Below, piece after piece: positions 34,710 to 46,500 of a stretch of 64,000 bases of DNA. A program made the position numbers and the translations under genes. The notes below the pieces were generated by a model. That model ran no database searches, was not told the DNA's origin, and worked only from the letters and a program-made list of their open reading frames with translations. The stretch covers positions 1,488,001-1,552,000 of the forward strand of contig VTFK01000068.1 of the NCBI GenBank assembly GCA_009617715.1, in the 5' to 3' direction. Source of the DNA: Plectrocnemia conspersa. Taxonomy: Eukaryota > Arthropoda > Insecta > Trichoptera > Polycentropodidae. Every line of letters starts with the position of its first letter. The first letter of the stretch is position 1.

Positions 34710-34952
34710 TTATGTAAATTTGCCTTATGCTCTTCTCTTATTTTTTAGCTTTTAATGAAAAATCACCCTGTTGAAATAAAAAGACATTTAGAAATATATC
34801 ATAAAGATAAAGTTAGTGATAAAAGATTTGAAGTTGCAGAGAGAGCAATATCTAATGGAAAATTTATATTAAGAAAATTCGGATTTTATGCACCCCGTTT
34901 TACTGCTGAAGATGAAAAGTTTATTAACCCTTTAAACGCCATGGAATTTTCT
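34710..34952 (+). CDS. BED-type zinc-finger fragment, possible exon
   Basis: The frame from 34749 reads LLMKNHPVEIKRHLEIYHKD and continues to EFS at 34952. RHLEIYH fits the Hx4H second half of a BED zinc finger. In the same frame, upstream of a TAG stop at 34746-34748, FALC and a further Cys lie where the CxxC half would be. There are two readings. In one, TTCTCTTATTTTTTAG is a 3' splice site and GTATGT at 34953 a donor, giving a 204-base phase-0 exon. In the other, this is a decayed transposase or BED gene with a nonsense codon. BED fingers occur in hAT transposases and in host genes derived from them. The remaining 45 residues match no family I know. Confidence 0.4.
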
Positions 34953-37039
34953 GTATGTCACCTGTTATTTCTCTTCACGCGTCAGTTTTTTTTTTTTTAA
35001 ATTATAAAATTCTTTACTGATAAAATATTTTAGTACAATCTTTAATAATAAAAAAATTCGTTGATTTGTTTGAAAAAAATAGTCGACAAGTGACTCATCG
35101 GTGAGTCGCTGGCTTTTAAGAGGTTAAGATCGTCACATTTATAAGAAAAACTGTAAAATGGCAAAAGAACGGATATTTAATTGATTATATAAAAATGCTT
35201 TTTCAAGCAATGTAGAAGAAGTATTCAATTCCGAGTATTCAAAAGACATTTTTATAAATTTTATCATATATTAATGTTTTGAACTCCTTCATTATATTTT
35301 ATTATCAGCTATTAGTTAAATAGATTAATAAATATAAGCAGTTTATATATTAGGTCTCCAAATACTAATACTAACTCAAAATGTTTTGCTTCGGAAAATT
35401 GTACATACGCCTTTATTCCAATTTAATTGTATAGCATGAATTTGCGCTTAATATGCGAATGAAGATAGCATCAAGCTTGTTTTAATTTGTTTGTCTTTTG
35501 TCTCGTAATTAAATGTCTTTTTTATCTTTAAAATATGTATATATAAAATATATAAATAAACGTATGTATATCATATATTAAAATAAAATATTTTTGTGTC
35601 ATATTGTATTTTTTTTTATAAAATACAACAATATTTTCGTGCAGTTCCAACATTTTTCATGGGCTATCCACATTATATATATTGTTTATGCAACTCTATT
35701 GAACATTATTTTAAAAAACCTACCCCTATTCCACATCAATGAATTTATAAAGAACTTATAGAATAGATACCTGCATATATATCCGCATATGTACATATGT
35801 ATAATAATAATAATTTTTGCGAGGGTCGAATGTTTGCAACCAGCGTTTTATATGCGATTTTAATGGCCGGCATAAAATTGGGATATAAAATACTAATCAC
35901 ACTAAGCGATCTAGGTTCATGTATTGGAAAATGCATTTATTGTCCCCCTCCGCGTAATAAAATCACACATAAATTAAATAATCAAAAATAGCTAAATATA
36001 TTTCAGTTTTATTATCGTTCTTTATCAATATTGATTAAAATAACTCAATTAACGCTCTGATAACCTTTACAGTTAAAGGACAAAGCAATTTTTGAATGGA
36101 CCCAGCATCTAAAGGACTAATTTATTTTTTTAATTTAAGGAGTAGCATAATTAAGTTTGATTAAAATAATGTCCATACTCGAATTAAGGTCACTTACCTT
36201 GCTCCATTGTATAAATGGCAACTATGATGACAACGATAGAAATTTTAATTGTAATCAGTCATACGACTATAAATATAACATTGACGAATAGTTATCTTAT
36301 TGCCTTTAATTAATACATTCCAGTTATTATGGGTTTCGCCAAATTTTATTATTTTAGGGTTTAACTGTTTTTAAGCAATTTAGAATCTGTGTGAATGAGA
36401 ACATATTAATATAAAATGGAACCTTTACCATAAATATCTATTATGTATAATTTATAACTAATATTTTCATGTTGTATTTAAACCATACATACCGGTAGCT
36501 TTTTTTGGTATTCTCGCGATATAAGTATATTATATTATAATTAATAGACATAATGATCTAGCATGTCTACGTCACCGTATAAACTTTTCACAGCATGTGT
36601 CCGTTTAACAAGCTTGAATAGAGCGTTTAGTGCGTGATTAATTGCAGATAATTATTATTGTTTTTTTCTGTATAAATCAACAACAATCTTATAGTCTCCG
36701 ATGAGTGAAAATCTACATTTTTCTGCAAAAGTTTAACACTTTCGCTCGTTTGTGACAAAAGTTTTGTAAAATATTTACACAAGGCGAACCGGAAAAGCCA
36801 AGGCTGAATACCAAATCTCGACATAATGTCAAATGAATGAATTTCAGACTCTGTTGGCTATTCATTAAAAGCATTAGCATAAATTATCGGCATGGTAATA
36901 ATATATATGTATACATAGAGAGAGAATCGAACGTTTGATATTTAGCGATTCATGGAAATAAGTATTAAAAATGTATACAAAAAATGCTCTAAGAAAGGAA
37001 ATTTATTCTGTATTTTTTCTGTTGTTAAATGTCACATCA
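34953..37039. other. A+T-rich intergenic DNA
   Basis: An imperfect palindrome of about 25-base arms centres near 35867 (TTTTAATGGCCGGCATAAAA). Open frames on both strands at 35745-35991 overlap it and are explained by its symmetry. No gene is supported. Confidence 0.4.
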
Positions 37040-37310
37040 CACGACTCGGTTAACGCTTCGAACTAACTACTACGCACACACAAACTTTCCATTGGTTCAA
37101 TCTTATCAATTACTCGGCTCAAGGTTACCCTGTACCGAAATAATTGACCGCGAGAACCGGTCGCCCGGTACGTAGACAAATTCTATGAATAAATTGACCG
37201 GTCGATGGCTATATAGTGAAGATACCCGAAAAAGTCTATTGTTTATTTATTTTTATTTTGCGTCTTATATTTTGACGAGATCAAAGAACTGAGCGTGACG
37301 TCATGTTATC
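37040..37310. promoter_or_regulatory. GC-richer block with repeated TTGACCG and a CRE
   Basis: AATTGACCG occurs at about 37142-37150 and 37192-37200; the second extends into the palindrome GACCGGTC. AACCGGTC lies between them. A TGACGTCA CRE palindrome is at 37296-37303. This is candidate regulatory DNA, based on motifs only. Confidence 0.3.
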
Positions 37311-37440
37311 TAATAGATTAATTTCCAAAACCATGAGAGTATTTTTATAGAGCACATAGAGATCTAAAATCTCGCTTTAAATGGCGTGCCGCTATTGCGG
37401 CCCTTAGATTTTTTTAATAAGTGGGTTTCGATAAAGTTCA

Positions 37441-37545
37441 CCTGGCCCTGTGAAAACAATGATTCCGGGCCTCATAATAAAAATGGCATTTTATGTATTT
37501 TTTAATTCGAGAATTATAATATAAATTATATTATAATTCTCAAAG
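37441..37545 (-). mobile_element. Rep-A copy 7, end fragment, with AT hairpin
   Basis: AAAACAATGATTCCGGGCCT and AAAATGGCATTTTATGTATTTT identify a Rep-A right end in reverse. It runs straight into a perfect 15-bp hairpin (37509-37523 with 37527-37541, 3-base loop) that other copies lack. Confidence 0.6.
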
Positions 37546-38894
37546 TCATTTAACGCCCATGATTTTTTTTTGTTAATAAAAAATACGAAATATTCTTTCT
37601 AAATAAAAAAAGCATAGTTATTAAAAATGAATATATTTTCTTTTTTTAAAATTATTTAAAAAATATATATAAAACAGTAATAGTTCAAATGTCGAATGTG
37701 TATGTATCACTATCTTTGTATATATTTTTATGATCGTCATAAAAATAGAAAGCATTTACGTTGTATCGTTGGCTAATTTCGTTCAGTAAACAATAACCAA
37801 TAATATCCAATAATCATGCAAGGAAACAGATAAGGAAGTAAGAGAATAGTGCCTTAAAATTTTATTATTTATTCACAAAATTAATTATATTATAGATATT
37901 TATTATTCCCAGCGTGCATTATAAGCATTGCGGTGCCTATTTGAAAATCGATGAATGACCAAGTTCACGGTCGAAGTCATAAAGTCGTATCCTTTCTGTT
38001 TTGAAACGTAATAAAATTTTGCAGACTAAACACGTATGAAGTTGAGAGGACCTTGCAAAGTTTAATACTAAAAATTTTATGGTACATCAAAATAATCATA
38101 AGGAAAAGGTCTTGAGGTTTGAAGCTCAACTTTGTATTCATCATAATAAGTACACGAAGCGTACATCTATATTTTACACTATACAATAAGTTAGAAAGAG
38201 TGTCTGATATAATTTTATTTATTTAAAAATAATAATAAGAATAAATCGGATGTGTAATTTTATATATTTTATCTTTTATATTTTTTTTAAGAGTTCATCC
38301 ATTTTTTTTCTGAAAGGGTGGAGCTATTTTTATATTCTTTAATGTTTCAGTGAAAATTAAATTAGCAACTTTCTTTTTAGGATAATTTGATTAAGATGGT
38401 ATTATTATTAAGTAATTTTTATTGATAGGTGGAATTAGCCAATTTACACATATGGTCATAATTTTCAAGCATGATTTCTTAGTAGCAAGGGTTTTTCCAT
38501 AGACCGACAGAAAGTGCCATTTTGATTTTGATTGTTTCAAATACAAAATAAGTTAAGTTTAAATTAATATAAAGTACACATACGAATATCTTAATACTTG
38601 AAAATAAAACTTTATATTAAATAGCAAAAATAAATATTTTTAATCGCCTATCTGCATAGATGTGTAATAAGTCCCATTTTAAATTAAACCATATAAAAAA
38701 TTACATATCGTTTTTTTATGCTTAGACCAGTTATAGCACGAGATAAATAAAGTTCATGTATTGTAACATTTTTACTTTTTATAATCGATTCAATATTTTA
38801 TTAAATAAATATAGCAGCAATTATCGCCTGCTAAAATATATATGCCACCCAACACATAACAATGAAATCAGTACTCGATGTAGCGCTACATATA
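37546..38894. other. A+T-rich intergenic DNA
   Basis: Nothing recognised. Confidence 0.4.
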
Positions 38895-38897
38895 TCA

Positions 38898-39949
38898 TGC
38901 CTGCACTACATTCTCTGGAAGTTGTCCGAACCGAAGTTACAATTGAAGTTGGCCGAGACCTACGACTTCAAGTAAGCGACTACACTGCCACAAATTTCAT
39001 ATGCCGTCCGGACGGCGGCTTCTGTCACGTACAGCTGGCATATTTGCGCGCGATCGAAAAATGTACCAAATAATCGCAATTTTTGAATTGTCATTTTATT
39101 AAGTTTGTGTGGGCACTCACCAATACAATATCAGTGAAAACTTTTCGGTCGTAAATATTCAATTTACACAAAATCTTTGTCGGCTTTTGCAAAATACCAT
39201 GAGGCATAAAAATGATACTTCAGAATATGAACACCACATCTGTGACTATCCTAGAATTTGTCGCCATCGATTCTAAATAAGAATTCGTTATGGTGTGACA
39301 TTTATATAAATCGATCTAGTAAAATACATAAGGATATTCGAAACGATTTTATTTAACAAAATAAAGTACCACTAATTATTTTTTAATTATTTAATTTTAT
39401 ATGAAAAAAAATAGAATAACGATATCTGTTAGAATAATATACTATCAAAAATATAATTAATCCCCTTTGGTGCCCTAAAATATTCAAATATGTCAGTAAG
39501 AGTCTGTTGAAGTCCCCGATAAGCATGTGGTATTATAACTTGACCATGTGACCACGATGCAGCGCTCGACATGCGTGTTGACCATAGGACGCCTACGCGC
39601 ATACTGAAATTGAACCGAGTTACTAGTTCTATCTCAGTTTGCGATACACCATATCATTATCTCTCTCACTGTCACCACTTAACACGCGAGAGAGCGAAAG
39701 GGGAAATATCTCACCGCTCGCGCTCGAAAGAGCAGCTCCGACTTCGGTCCCTTTGACTCGGAAAATAATACCGACAATGTTCGGAAGCGCTCGAAGCTGG
39801 CCAAGTCAACTTTATCTCCCGTTCTCCGTAACCTCGGACAACTTCCAGGAGATTTTAAAGCGGGCAGAACCGAACTCGACCGAAGTAACCCACTATATTC
39901 TCCGTCCTTGGCCAACCTTGACCAACTTCCAGAGAGTGTAGTGCAGGCA
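38898..39949 (-). mobile_element. Rep-B copy 2, PIF/Harbinger-like MITE, 1052 bp
   Basis: This is Rep-B in the opposite orientation to copies 1 and 3. The ends TGCCTGCACTACATTCTCTGG and (in reverse) TGCCTGCACTACACTCTCTGG are almost identical. TCA flanks both sides (38895-38897, 39950-39952). The TCA duplication differs from the TAA of the other two copies. Its right flank continues ATAAACCTGGAAGCT, a Rep-G start, so it seems to have landed inside or at the edge of a Rep-G copy. Confidence 0.8.
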
Positions 39950-40085
39950 TCAATAAACCTGGAAGCTAGAGTTACCAAGATCTTAATTAGAACTTCTACA
40001 ACCCTCCTGGAAATTCTCCGCCATAAAATTTAAATCTGAAAGCTGAAAGGAGTCGACAAATTTAATCGAAGACACTTCTCAAATC
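39950..40085 (+). repeat. Rep-G copy 1
   Basis: AATAAACCTGGAAGCTAGAG, then CAACCCTCCTGGAAA, then GAAAGCTGAAAGGAGTCG matches the order seen at 62205-62320 and 62935-63060. No coding frame. The class is unknown. Confidence 0.5.
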
Positions 40086-40269
40086 ATTTACAACCACAAG
40101 ATTAACCAACAACACTCAGAGTAACATCATCAAATTTGTATCGTCTATGAGCTTTATCGGGACTAGCCAGTTTATAATATAAAAATAAATCTAATCCTTA
40201 GATAGAAATAATTGTTTTTATTGCATTTCTTGTAAAGTTTAATAATCGTACCAAATTAAAATGAAATAT

Positions 40270-40520
40270 TTGGTTGTCTCTCGGGTTTTCCCAACGGATC
40301 CTCAGACTTTTCCCGGATGAGTTCGATTTTTCCGGTGAGGCCAGCGCCAATTTTCGATCGTAAGTGGTGTCGGGTATAAAAATAGTTTCGGTTGGTTTAA
40401 TCCATTATGTCTTTATATCGGTCGGGAAGCCGTTGATCTTGGCCAATTGGCGAATGTGCCTGGGGAAGGTCAAGGCGTGGGTTCGCCATCGTTCCCAAGA
40501 GTTTTTTCATTTTTTTTAAT
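40270..40520 (+). promoter_or_regulatory. GC-rich block with TATA box and short upstream frames
   Basis: TATAAAAA at 40375-40382 is followed 29 bases later by TCCATTA (A at 40404), a plausible start site. Short frames follow: ATG 40407 (9 codons) and ATG 40454 (21 codons, to TAA at 40517-40519). The block is clearly GC-richer than its surroundings. It is a candidate promoter and 5' leader for the open frame at 40533. Confidence 0.35.
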
Positions 40521-40532
40521 AAACGCGAACAG

Positions 40533-40679
40533 ATGTCGCTAACGGTTTTGGAAACGACGTCAATGGCCTTCGACTATTTGCCGAAAACTTGTCCGTCCAC
40601 AGGTGCTCAGACAGCGACATCCCCTGCATCGCAACCCCTAGAAGAAAGGGCAGATAATTTGATATTAACTTTGAGATGA
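40533..40679 (+). CDS. 48-codon open frame with coding-like composition
   Basis: ATG 40533 to TGA 40677-40679 reads MSLTVLETTSMAFDYLPKTC followed by a Ser/Thr/Pro/Ala-rich stretch and a hydrophobic end. Codon third positions are much GC-richer than the surrounding DNA. A TTTTTCATTTTTTTT tract and CAG directly before the ATG resemble a 3' splice site, and CCACAG/GTGCTC inside could be a donor, so it may be a first coding exon with a longer protein continuing elsewhere. I recognise no domain. The start context is not a strong Kozak match. Confidence 0.35.
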   Translation: MSLTVLETTSMAFDYLPKTCPSTGAQTATSPASQPLEERADNLILTLR

Positions 40680-41329
40680 GAAGGCGAAAGTTTAATTTTG
40701 CTCGAAAAATAACCGCTAAGCTAGCAAGAGAGAATTCAAAGTATTTATAAGTTTATATGTGGTTGATTATAATAAGAAACTTGAGCAATCAACGTAGCTT
40801 GAAAGATATGAAATTTAACACTATTTCAGCATACATAAATAATATTCTTAATTCTCTTAAGAGTATATCTTTTATAGATGACGACGAGATATTGCTACAT
40901 CTAGTTTCATTCACAAGAAGATTCATATTCATAGATAGACATTATTGTTATATATTATATATAGGTTTATGCGGAGATTTGGGCAAGGAACAAAACGCTG
41001 AATTTTTTTTATATGATCCTCGTTTCTTTACTTTTTAAATTAATAATGGGAGTCTATTTTGTCAACGAAAGCATTATTATATAGCATTCAGTCATGACAC
41101 TGATCATATCGATTTTCAACATCATGCAGCGATAGTAGTAATGTCGTCTCGATAAGTTTAAAAATAGACTTGGATGCTAAAGTTACCTCTTATTTGACTG
41201 ATTAACTTTAATATGAAAAATAGATACGATTATTAATTCTAGCCATAGAAAATGCCTTCGTTATAGTGTGGTTTGAAGGCTTAATTAATTAAATAAAAAA
41301 TCTCTGAATATCTTACACTCATAATACGT
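40680..41329. other. A+T-rich intergenic DNA
   Basis: A 93-codon plus-strand frame at 40757-41038 has no recognisable domain and lies within the chance range. Confidence 0.35.
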
Positions 41330-41480
41330 TCATACCAGAAAGGTCAGACCATGAACTCTCCTTCAAGAGTCCTGCATGGCAGTTTTATCAGAATGTTCCT
41401 TTTCATTCGGTATCTAATGCTATCCCTATTTTAAAAATACTGAATTATCTTATGTTTTATAAATCAATTTTTTTATTTAA
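41330..41480 (+). other. Possible LINE C-terminal relic
   Basis: One frame stays open for about 50 codons and includes FKSPAWQFYQNVPFHSVSNA followed by IP, loosely like the C-terminal tail of non-LTR reverse transcriptases (Y-x-N-S-F ... W-N-S-L-P). Similarity is weak and no diagnostic residue is conserved. Confidence 0.15.
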
Positions 41481-42960
41481 AATTAATAATAAATAAATAA
41501 TGGCATATTTTAATTTATAATGTAATTTTAAATTTATTAACATTTATCTATAACTAAAACTAAAAACAAATTTTAACCTTCTTAATATAATACAATATTT
41601 TATGATACTAATATATTCATATCAAAATGGATACTTTCATTTAGACTAAATATTTCAATAATTATATAGTAAATTACAAAAAACTGCATTCAAACCAGTT
41701 TTTATTTTCAATATTTCGACATCAAATTTTGCTATAGTTATGCACTTTTCATTTAAATATATGCAACAAAAAATGAGGTCAATATAGAACTTTTTATGGT
41801 TTATATACCTATATATATAATAATGAAATTGCTATTTAATATATGATATAAACAAAGCATAAGCTATTTACCACAAATTAAAACAGCATGCACAAAGTAT
41901 AATATTTAATTTTGTAAATTAACAAAGCTATTGTAAGCTTATTGGAACGAAACTGGAAAGCTCACATTATATTTTACCACACAACACAAATCATCGTTGT
42001 TCGAACTAAAAGTCAATTTTACTATAAATATACTAATTACTAATAATTCCAACGCAGCTTTTAAAGTGCACACGAGCAATTTCACGAGCAATTAAACAAT
42101 GAGCCCGGTGTAATTGAATTTTGAGAGCGTTCCTTCGTGTTTAACGATTTAATTATCGCGTTTTACGTTATTATATCATTAATTTCAAGATCAGGTGTAC
42201 GCATGATTCTTTGTTACGTATCTTTTAATTTTATTCAATAGTATAAATATGTGTTTCACAACATATGAATACGATCATGTAAGCTTTCAGCTCGCACGTC
42301 CTATCGTCGATTTCGAAAAACCTTTGTGTCAATACAAATTTATCGTATTTCAATTCAAAGGACGTGCTACATAGTTATTTTATTGGCATTGTGGATGTAC
42401 GTTTAAGCTGAATAATAAATAATGAATATTAATATATTCAATGGTTAGCAGGATGAACAGAATTCTATGGACGTATCTAGGTTGTTCGAATTATAATTTC
42501 ACATAAAATTAGCATACGTTTTACTGAGAATATTAAATACAAAAATTTATACGCATGATATGAATATGTGAGCGTTACTAATGTATGTAATTTGATTATG
42601 GCGTTGATATAATCTTACGGTTAATTTTGTGGCAAATTATGTGTAAACGCGCTATTAGATCATTCTAACTTGAGGCTATAAAGCTCGATTATTAACTTTC
42701 ACTACGTCGCGGTATAGCAATAAAAAACGAACCAATTTTTCGTTTTTTTTATTCAAATATATTACAATTTGAAATGTCAAAGGATAAAATCGAAAAATAA
42801 CTAATAGAAATTAGGTTGTATGTTATAACTAAAAACACGTTCCTTAAAAATAATTTTATTCACCTTAAAAATTTTTAATAATAATGCAGATAAAACACTA
42901 TTAAGTAAAATGATACAAATGATACGTCTGTTTCTTATGTTTTAATAAATAAAACTAATA
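41481..42960. other. A+T-rich intergenic DNA
   Basis: No gene or repeat is recognised. Confidence 0.45.
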
Positions 42961-44000
42961 TTAGGAGTACCCATAAGTACAGTCGTTTTTTCAACAGTTT
43001 TTAAAAATAGTAACGTATTTTCAAATTTTTGTGTTATGGCCATAATGAATCTTAATGACAAAAAATACCATTTTTTCTAATCGGAGAATAATGAGAGACA
43101 TTTGTAATTAAAAACCATATCTACGGAGCTGCATATTATATAACTTTCGTATGTAAAGAAATGCGACAGCTGCTACAAAAAATATTTGTACATTTTATAT
43201 TGGATGTCAGACAATGCCAGCAACGGTTTAAAAAAAAATTAGTGTTTTGATTTTATGGATAAGCCTCGAAGTGACCACACAACTTGGGGAATGAAATTAG
43301 AGCATATCTTACAGCAAACATCGAATTATTATCAAACAAGATCAGTACTTCGCGGTCTACTGTCCAGATATGTTTAAAACATATTGGCAAGAGCTGGAGA
43401 GAAAATGTTTGGGTTCCCCATGAGTTGTCCTAACACTACAAAACATGTACTCTTTGCGAAAAAATATAAAAATTACAGCTATTATCCTAAAATCAGATCA
43501 TTGAGGACGAAAATTTGCTCCTCTATTAGAACGTAACCAAAAAAAACAATGTCCATCTCAAGCAGAAAGGGAAATTCCAACTCCTCAATACGGATTAAAA
43601 CAAGATGAGACAATGACAGCAGAAATGTATATTAAACTTTTAACTCGATTGAATGAGAATCTCTAGTGAATAGACAAAAAAACATAATAACACACTGCTA
43701 GATTGACTCAAGATAAAATCTGCAAGCTTGGTTGGGAAGTTTTATTGCAACCCCCATATTCAGACTTGACAGTTTCTGACTACCACTTTTAAGGGGAAAA
43801 TATTCAATTTACTGGAATAAATGAAATTGGCTCTTTTGATTGTTTTATTTTTAAACCAAAAAATTATTACAAAAAGAGCAGTTGTTATTCATAAAAATAG
43901 ATGAAAGAATGTTATGTAAAACAATGCAACTTATTTAAAATATTGAAAAATAATATCTGAGTTTTATTTATGAAAATAACAATACTTTTCGGTACCCTAA
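42961..44000 (+). mobile_element. Full-length inactive mariner element, 1040 bp
   Basis: The ends are TTAGGAGTACCCATAAGTAC and, in reverse, TTAGGGTACCGAAAAGTATT. TA flanks both sides (42959-42960, 44001-44002), the mariner/Tc1 target duplication. At 1040 bp it is about 250-300 bp shorter than typical mariners. The interior carries the transposase pseudogene described next. It lies in A+T-rich DNA with no adjacent gene. Confidence 0.85.
43195..43792 (+). pseudogene. Mariner transposase relic
   Basis: Conserved blocks appear in order, in shifting frames: DVRQCQQRF (43203 on) and FMDKPRS in the N-terminal helix-turn-helix region; the linker signature WVPHEL (43410-43427); DENLLLY at about 43506 around the first catalytic Asp (DEK-W-x-L-Y in active copies); TMTAEMYIKLLTRLNE near 43610; then HTARLT and PPYSDLTVSDYHF, which hold the third Asp (43778-43780). 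The block that should supply the second Asp (DNARPH) is destroyed just before HTARLT, and several stops and frameshifts occur. The D,D34D enzyme cannot be functional. The subfamily is unclear. Confidence 0.85.
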
Positions 44001-44002
44001 TA

Positions 44003-45304
44003 TACATATTGTATTATGTATGTATATATTGTATATAAAACAATAAATTTCAACTCTTTTCTTATGATAATGAAGAAAGCAATGATGTGTCTTAAGCAGC
44101 GATTCACAAATGGTATTCCGATCAAAAAAAATAAAGGTTACGAAAAAAATACCACTTATTTTTTGTTTCAATTAAAAGATGTAATATCCCGACTAGATAA
44201 TCCAATCCTGAGCCAAAATTGTAATCTCGAGATTTCGGGACTGTTTCCGGGAGTATTAAAAAAGTTCAATAATTCATATTTTTGTATAATATACATAATG
44301 TATATTATATAATAAATATCATTTATAAAATAGGTATAAAATAAAAAATTATATTTAAGTATATTAGATATTTATTTTTAGTTAAGTATCATAATGTGAA
44401 AGTTAAACAATTTTATTTTGTATAATATGTTTAAAGTTATTTATTACTTATTTTTTTATTTAATATTTTCTTTAATTTAATTTTATTAAGTAAAACGACT
44501 TTTTATAATTGCGTTTTGCACCATTATATGCTTATTTATTTTCTGTGATCCCGCACATGACAAGTGCAGGTGTATCGAACATTTAAAAATTGTTTTGCGA
44601 TCAACTAGATTGTTCTTTTTAAAAAATAATACCGAAATTTTCGAGATAATTTTTACTAAAACCAGGATTCATTAGTTAATCGCCCGAATCCTGGGATAAG
44701 ATTCTCTATCCTGAATAATAATAGTTTGTGTCAAATAGTGGAGGTAAAGAACAGCACATAAAATGTTAGTAACAAAACACACAATTTAATTTTTTTACGT
44801 AAAAATATTTTAAGGGTTCTGTTGTGTTTTCTAAAAATATTATAAAGGTTCCGTGATATACTTCGTTTATTATCATGTCATAAGGAGGATACTGTCATTA
44901 ATATAATATTTTGCGAAATATCGCTGTCTTAAAATAGTATAGAAAAATACTTAAATCTGTCTTATTATTTTTTTGTACAAAAGCATTAACGGTTATCATA
45001 ATTTTTTGAAACGACTACAGTGTTCATTGTAGTGCCGCTATGAGCATTCAATTATCGTGTTCGGGTTTCTTACCGTGTTCGTTTCATCGTGTACATTTTA
45101 CCGTGTGAATATCTAACAATCATTTTTTTTTACCGTATATGAAAATTTAACGGAATAAATGAATTGAAGCCAATAAGACTCTTCAATCGATAAAAAATCA
45201 TCAACTAGTTGCAGAAGATTGAAAAAGAGTGCATCAGATATCGCTCAAGTGCCAAATAATTCTAATGTAGAAAAAAAAGAATATAAGGTAAAAACGTAAA
45301 TATT
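44003..45304. other. Intergenic DNA with a weak hAT-like end
   Basis: CAGCGATTCACAAATGG at 44097 resembles the hAT terminus CAGTGATTCACAACGTGG at 59830, but nothing else supports it. A 98-codon frame (44016-44312) overlaps it and is unassigned. Confidence 0.25.
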
Positions 45305-45620
45305 ATCCCTTTGAGGAGTATCGCCGTACATGTACGGCGGTCGATCTTTACTTGAGGTACTTCATATAGCTAAATATTTTCATATGTAACTGAAGAAATA
45401 ATAAATAAAAATCATTAATATTATATATTTTTTTTTTAATTTGATTAAATAATTTCTATAGAAAATAATGTCAATAAATTTTAAAAATTCGAAATAATTT
45501 AATATAATAAATATGTAAAATAAATTACCGAAAATTATACTAGAAAAGTGTTAAAACATACTTTTACAAAAATTTATTAAAATTAATTGAATCAATAAAA
45601 CGTTGAAAATCACTAATTTT
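45305..45620 (+). repeat. Rep-E copy 2 with perfect 18-bp palindrome
   Basis: It matches 21790-22200 from GGAGTATCGCC onward. The core CGCCGTACATGTACGGCG (45322-45339) is perfectly palindromic here, whereas copy 1 has one changed position. Downstream homology continues to AAAACGTTGA near 45600. Confidence 0.6.
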
Positions 45621-46289
45621 TTTTTATAATTTAAATGTAACATAAAAAAATAATAAATAAATAAATAACAACAAAAATAATTATGGAAAAATACGGAAAT
45701 ATATATAATTATGGAAAAAAATAATATAAAAAATAATAATAATAATATAAAATAAAAATAAAATATAATAAAAATAAATATAAATTTCTGAAATATATTT
45801 TTTTTTTTTTAAAATTAATTTTAAATATTTTTTTTAGTTTTTTTATTATTTTTTAAATAGATTTGAAATATTTGTAGTAACCTATTTTTATTTCTGTTAA
45901 TATTTACGTTTTTACCTTTTATTAGTATATTTTTTTCTACATTAGAATTGTTTGAAATTCTGTTGACTGTTGACTCAATCCTCTGTCAATCATGCTGTTC
46001 TTATTTTTTTTATTTAATACGATCAATATATACCAAAAATAACTTTCAGCTGATTTGTTTTATTGAAAAACTGAAAACATTAATGGTTTTGAACGATTTT
46101 TTCTGAGTAAGGGCTCATTTTTTATTTTCTAAATGGAAGCTTTAATAATAATTATTATTAAATATTTATTATTATTATTATTGTTGCCTTATATTTTTAT
46201 TACAAAATTCCAAAATTATGTTGTACAGCAAGTTCATTAAAATTTGTTGATACATTAACGAGTATAAATATTTTCTAATTAAAATATAT
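45621..46289. other. Simple A+T-rich sequence
   Basis: Low-complexity AAT/AAAT-rich DNA covers about 45640-45800, and (ATT)n-like DNA near 46145-46185. Confidence 0.5.
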
Positions 46290-46500
46290 TGACAAAAAAA
46301 AACATACACGTTGAGGAGCACTGGCCGTCCATCACCAATGAACCAAAGCCCATTACCATGGCATGAAAATAATTAATCACCCGCAGTTTCTCGAGACCGG
46401 TGGTATTTGTTCGGCGATTTTTTCCTCCTCTTTGCGAATTTGCTGCTGAGGTGATCCACTTAGAGCAGACGCTCATTATCTCATTACATTAGAGAAGGCT
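46290..46500. other. GC-richer non-coding block
   Basis: CCATGGCATGAAAATAATTAATCACCC-type sequence around 46355 holds a TAATTAAT homeodomain-like site in otherwise GC-richer DNA. A 65-codon minus-strand frame here lacks any domain. It is a possible conserved non-coding element. Confidence 0.25.

Noticed and set aside
35745..35991. Opposing 63- and 64-codon frames
   Set aside because: They arise from an imperfect palindrome centred near 35867.
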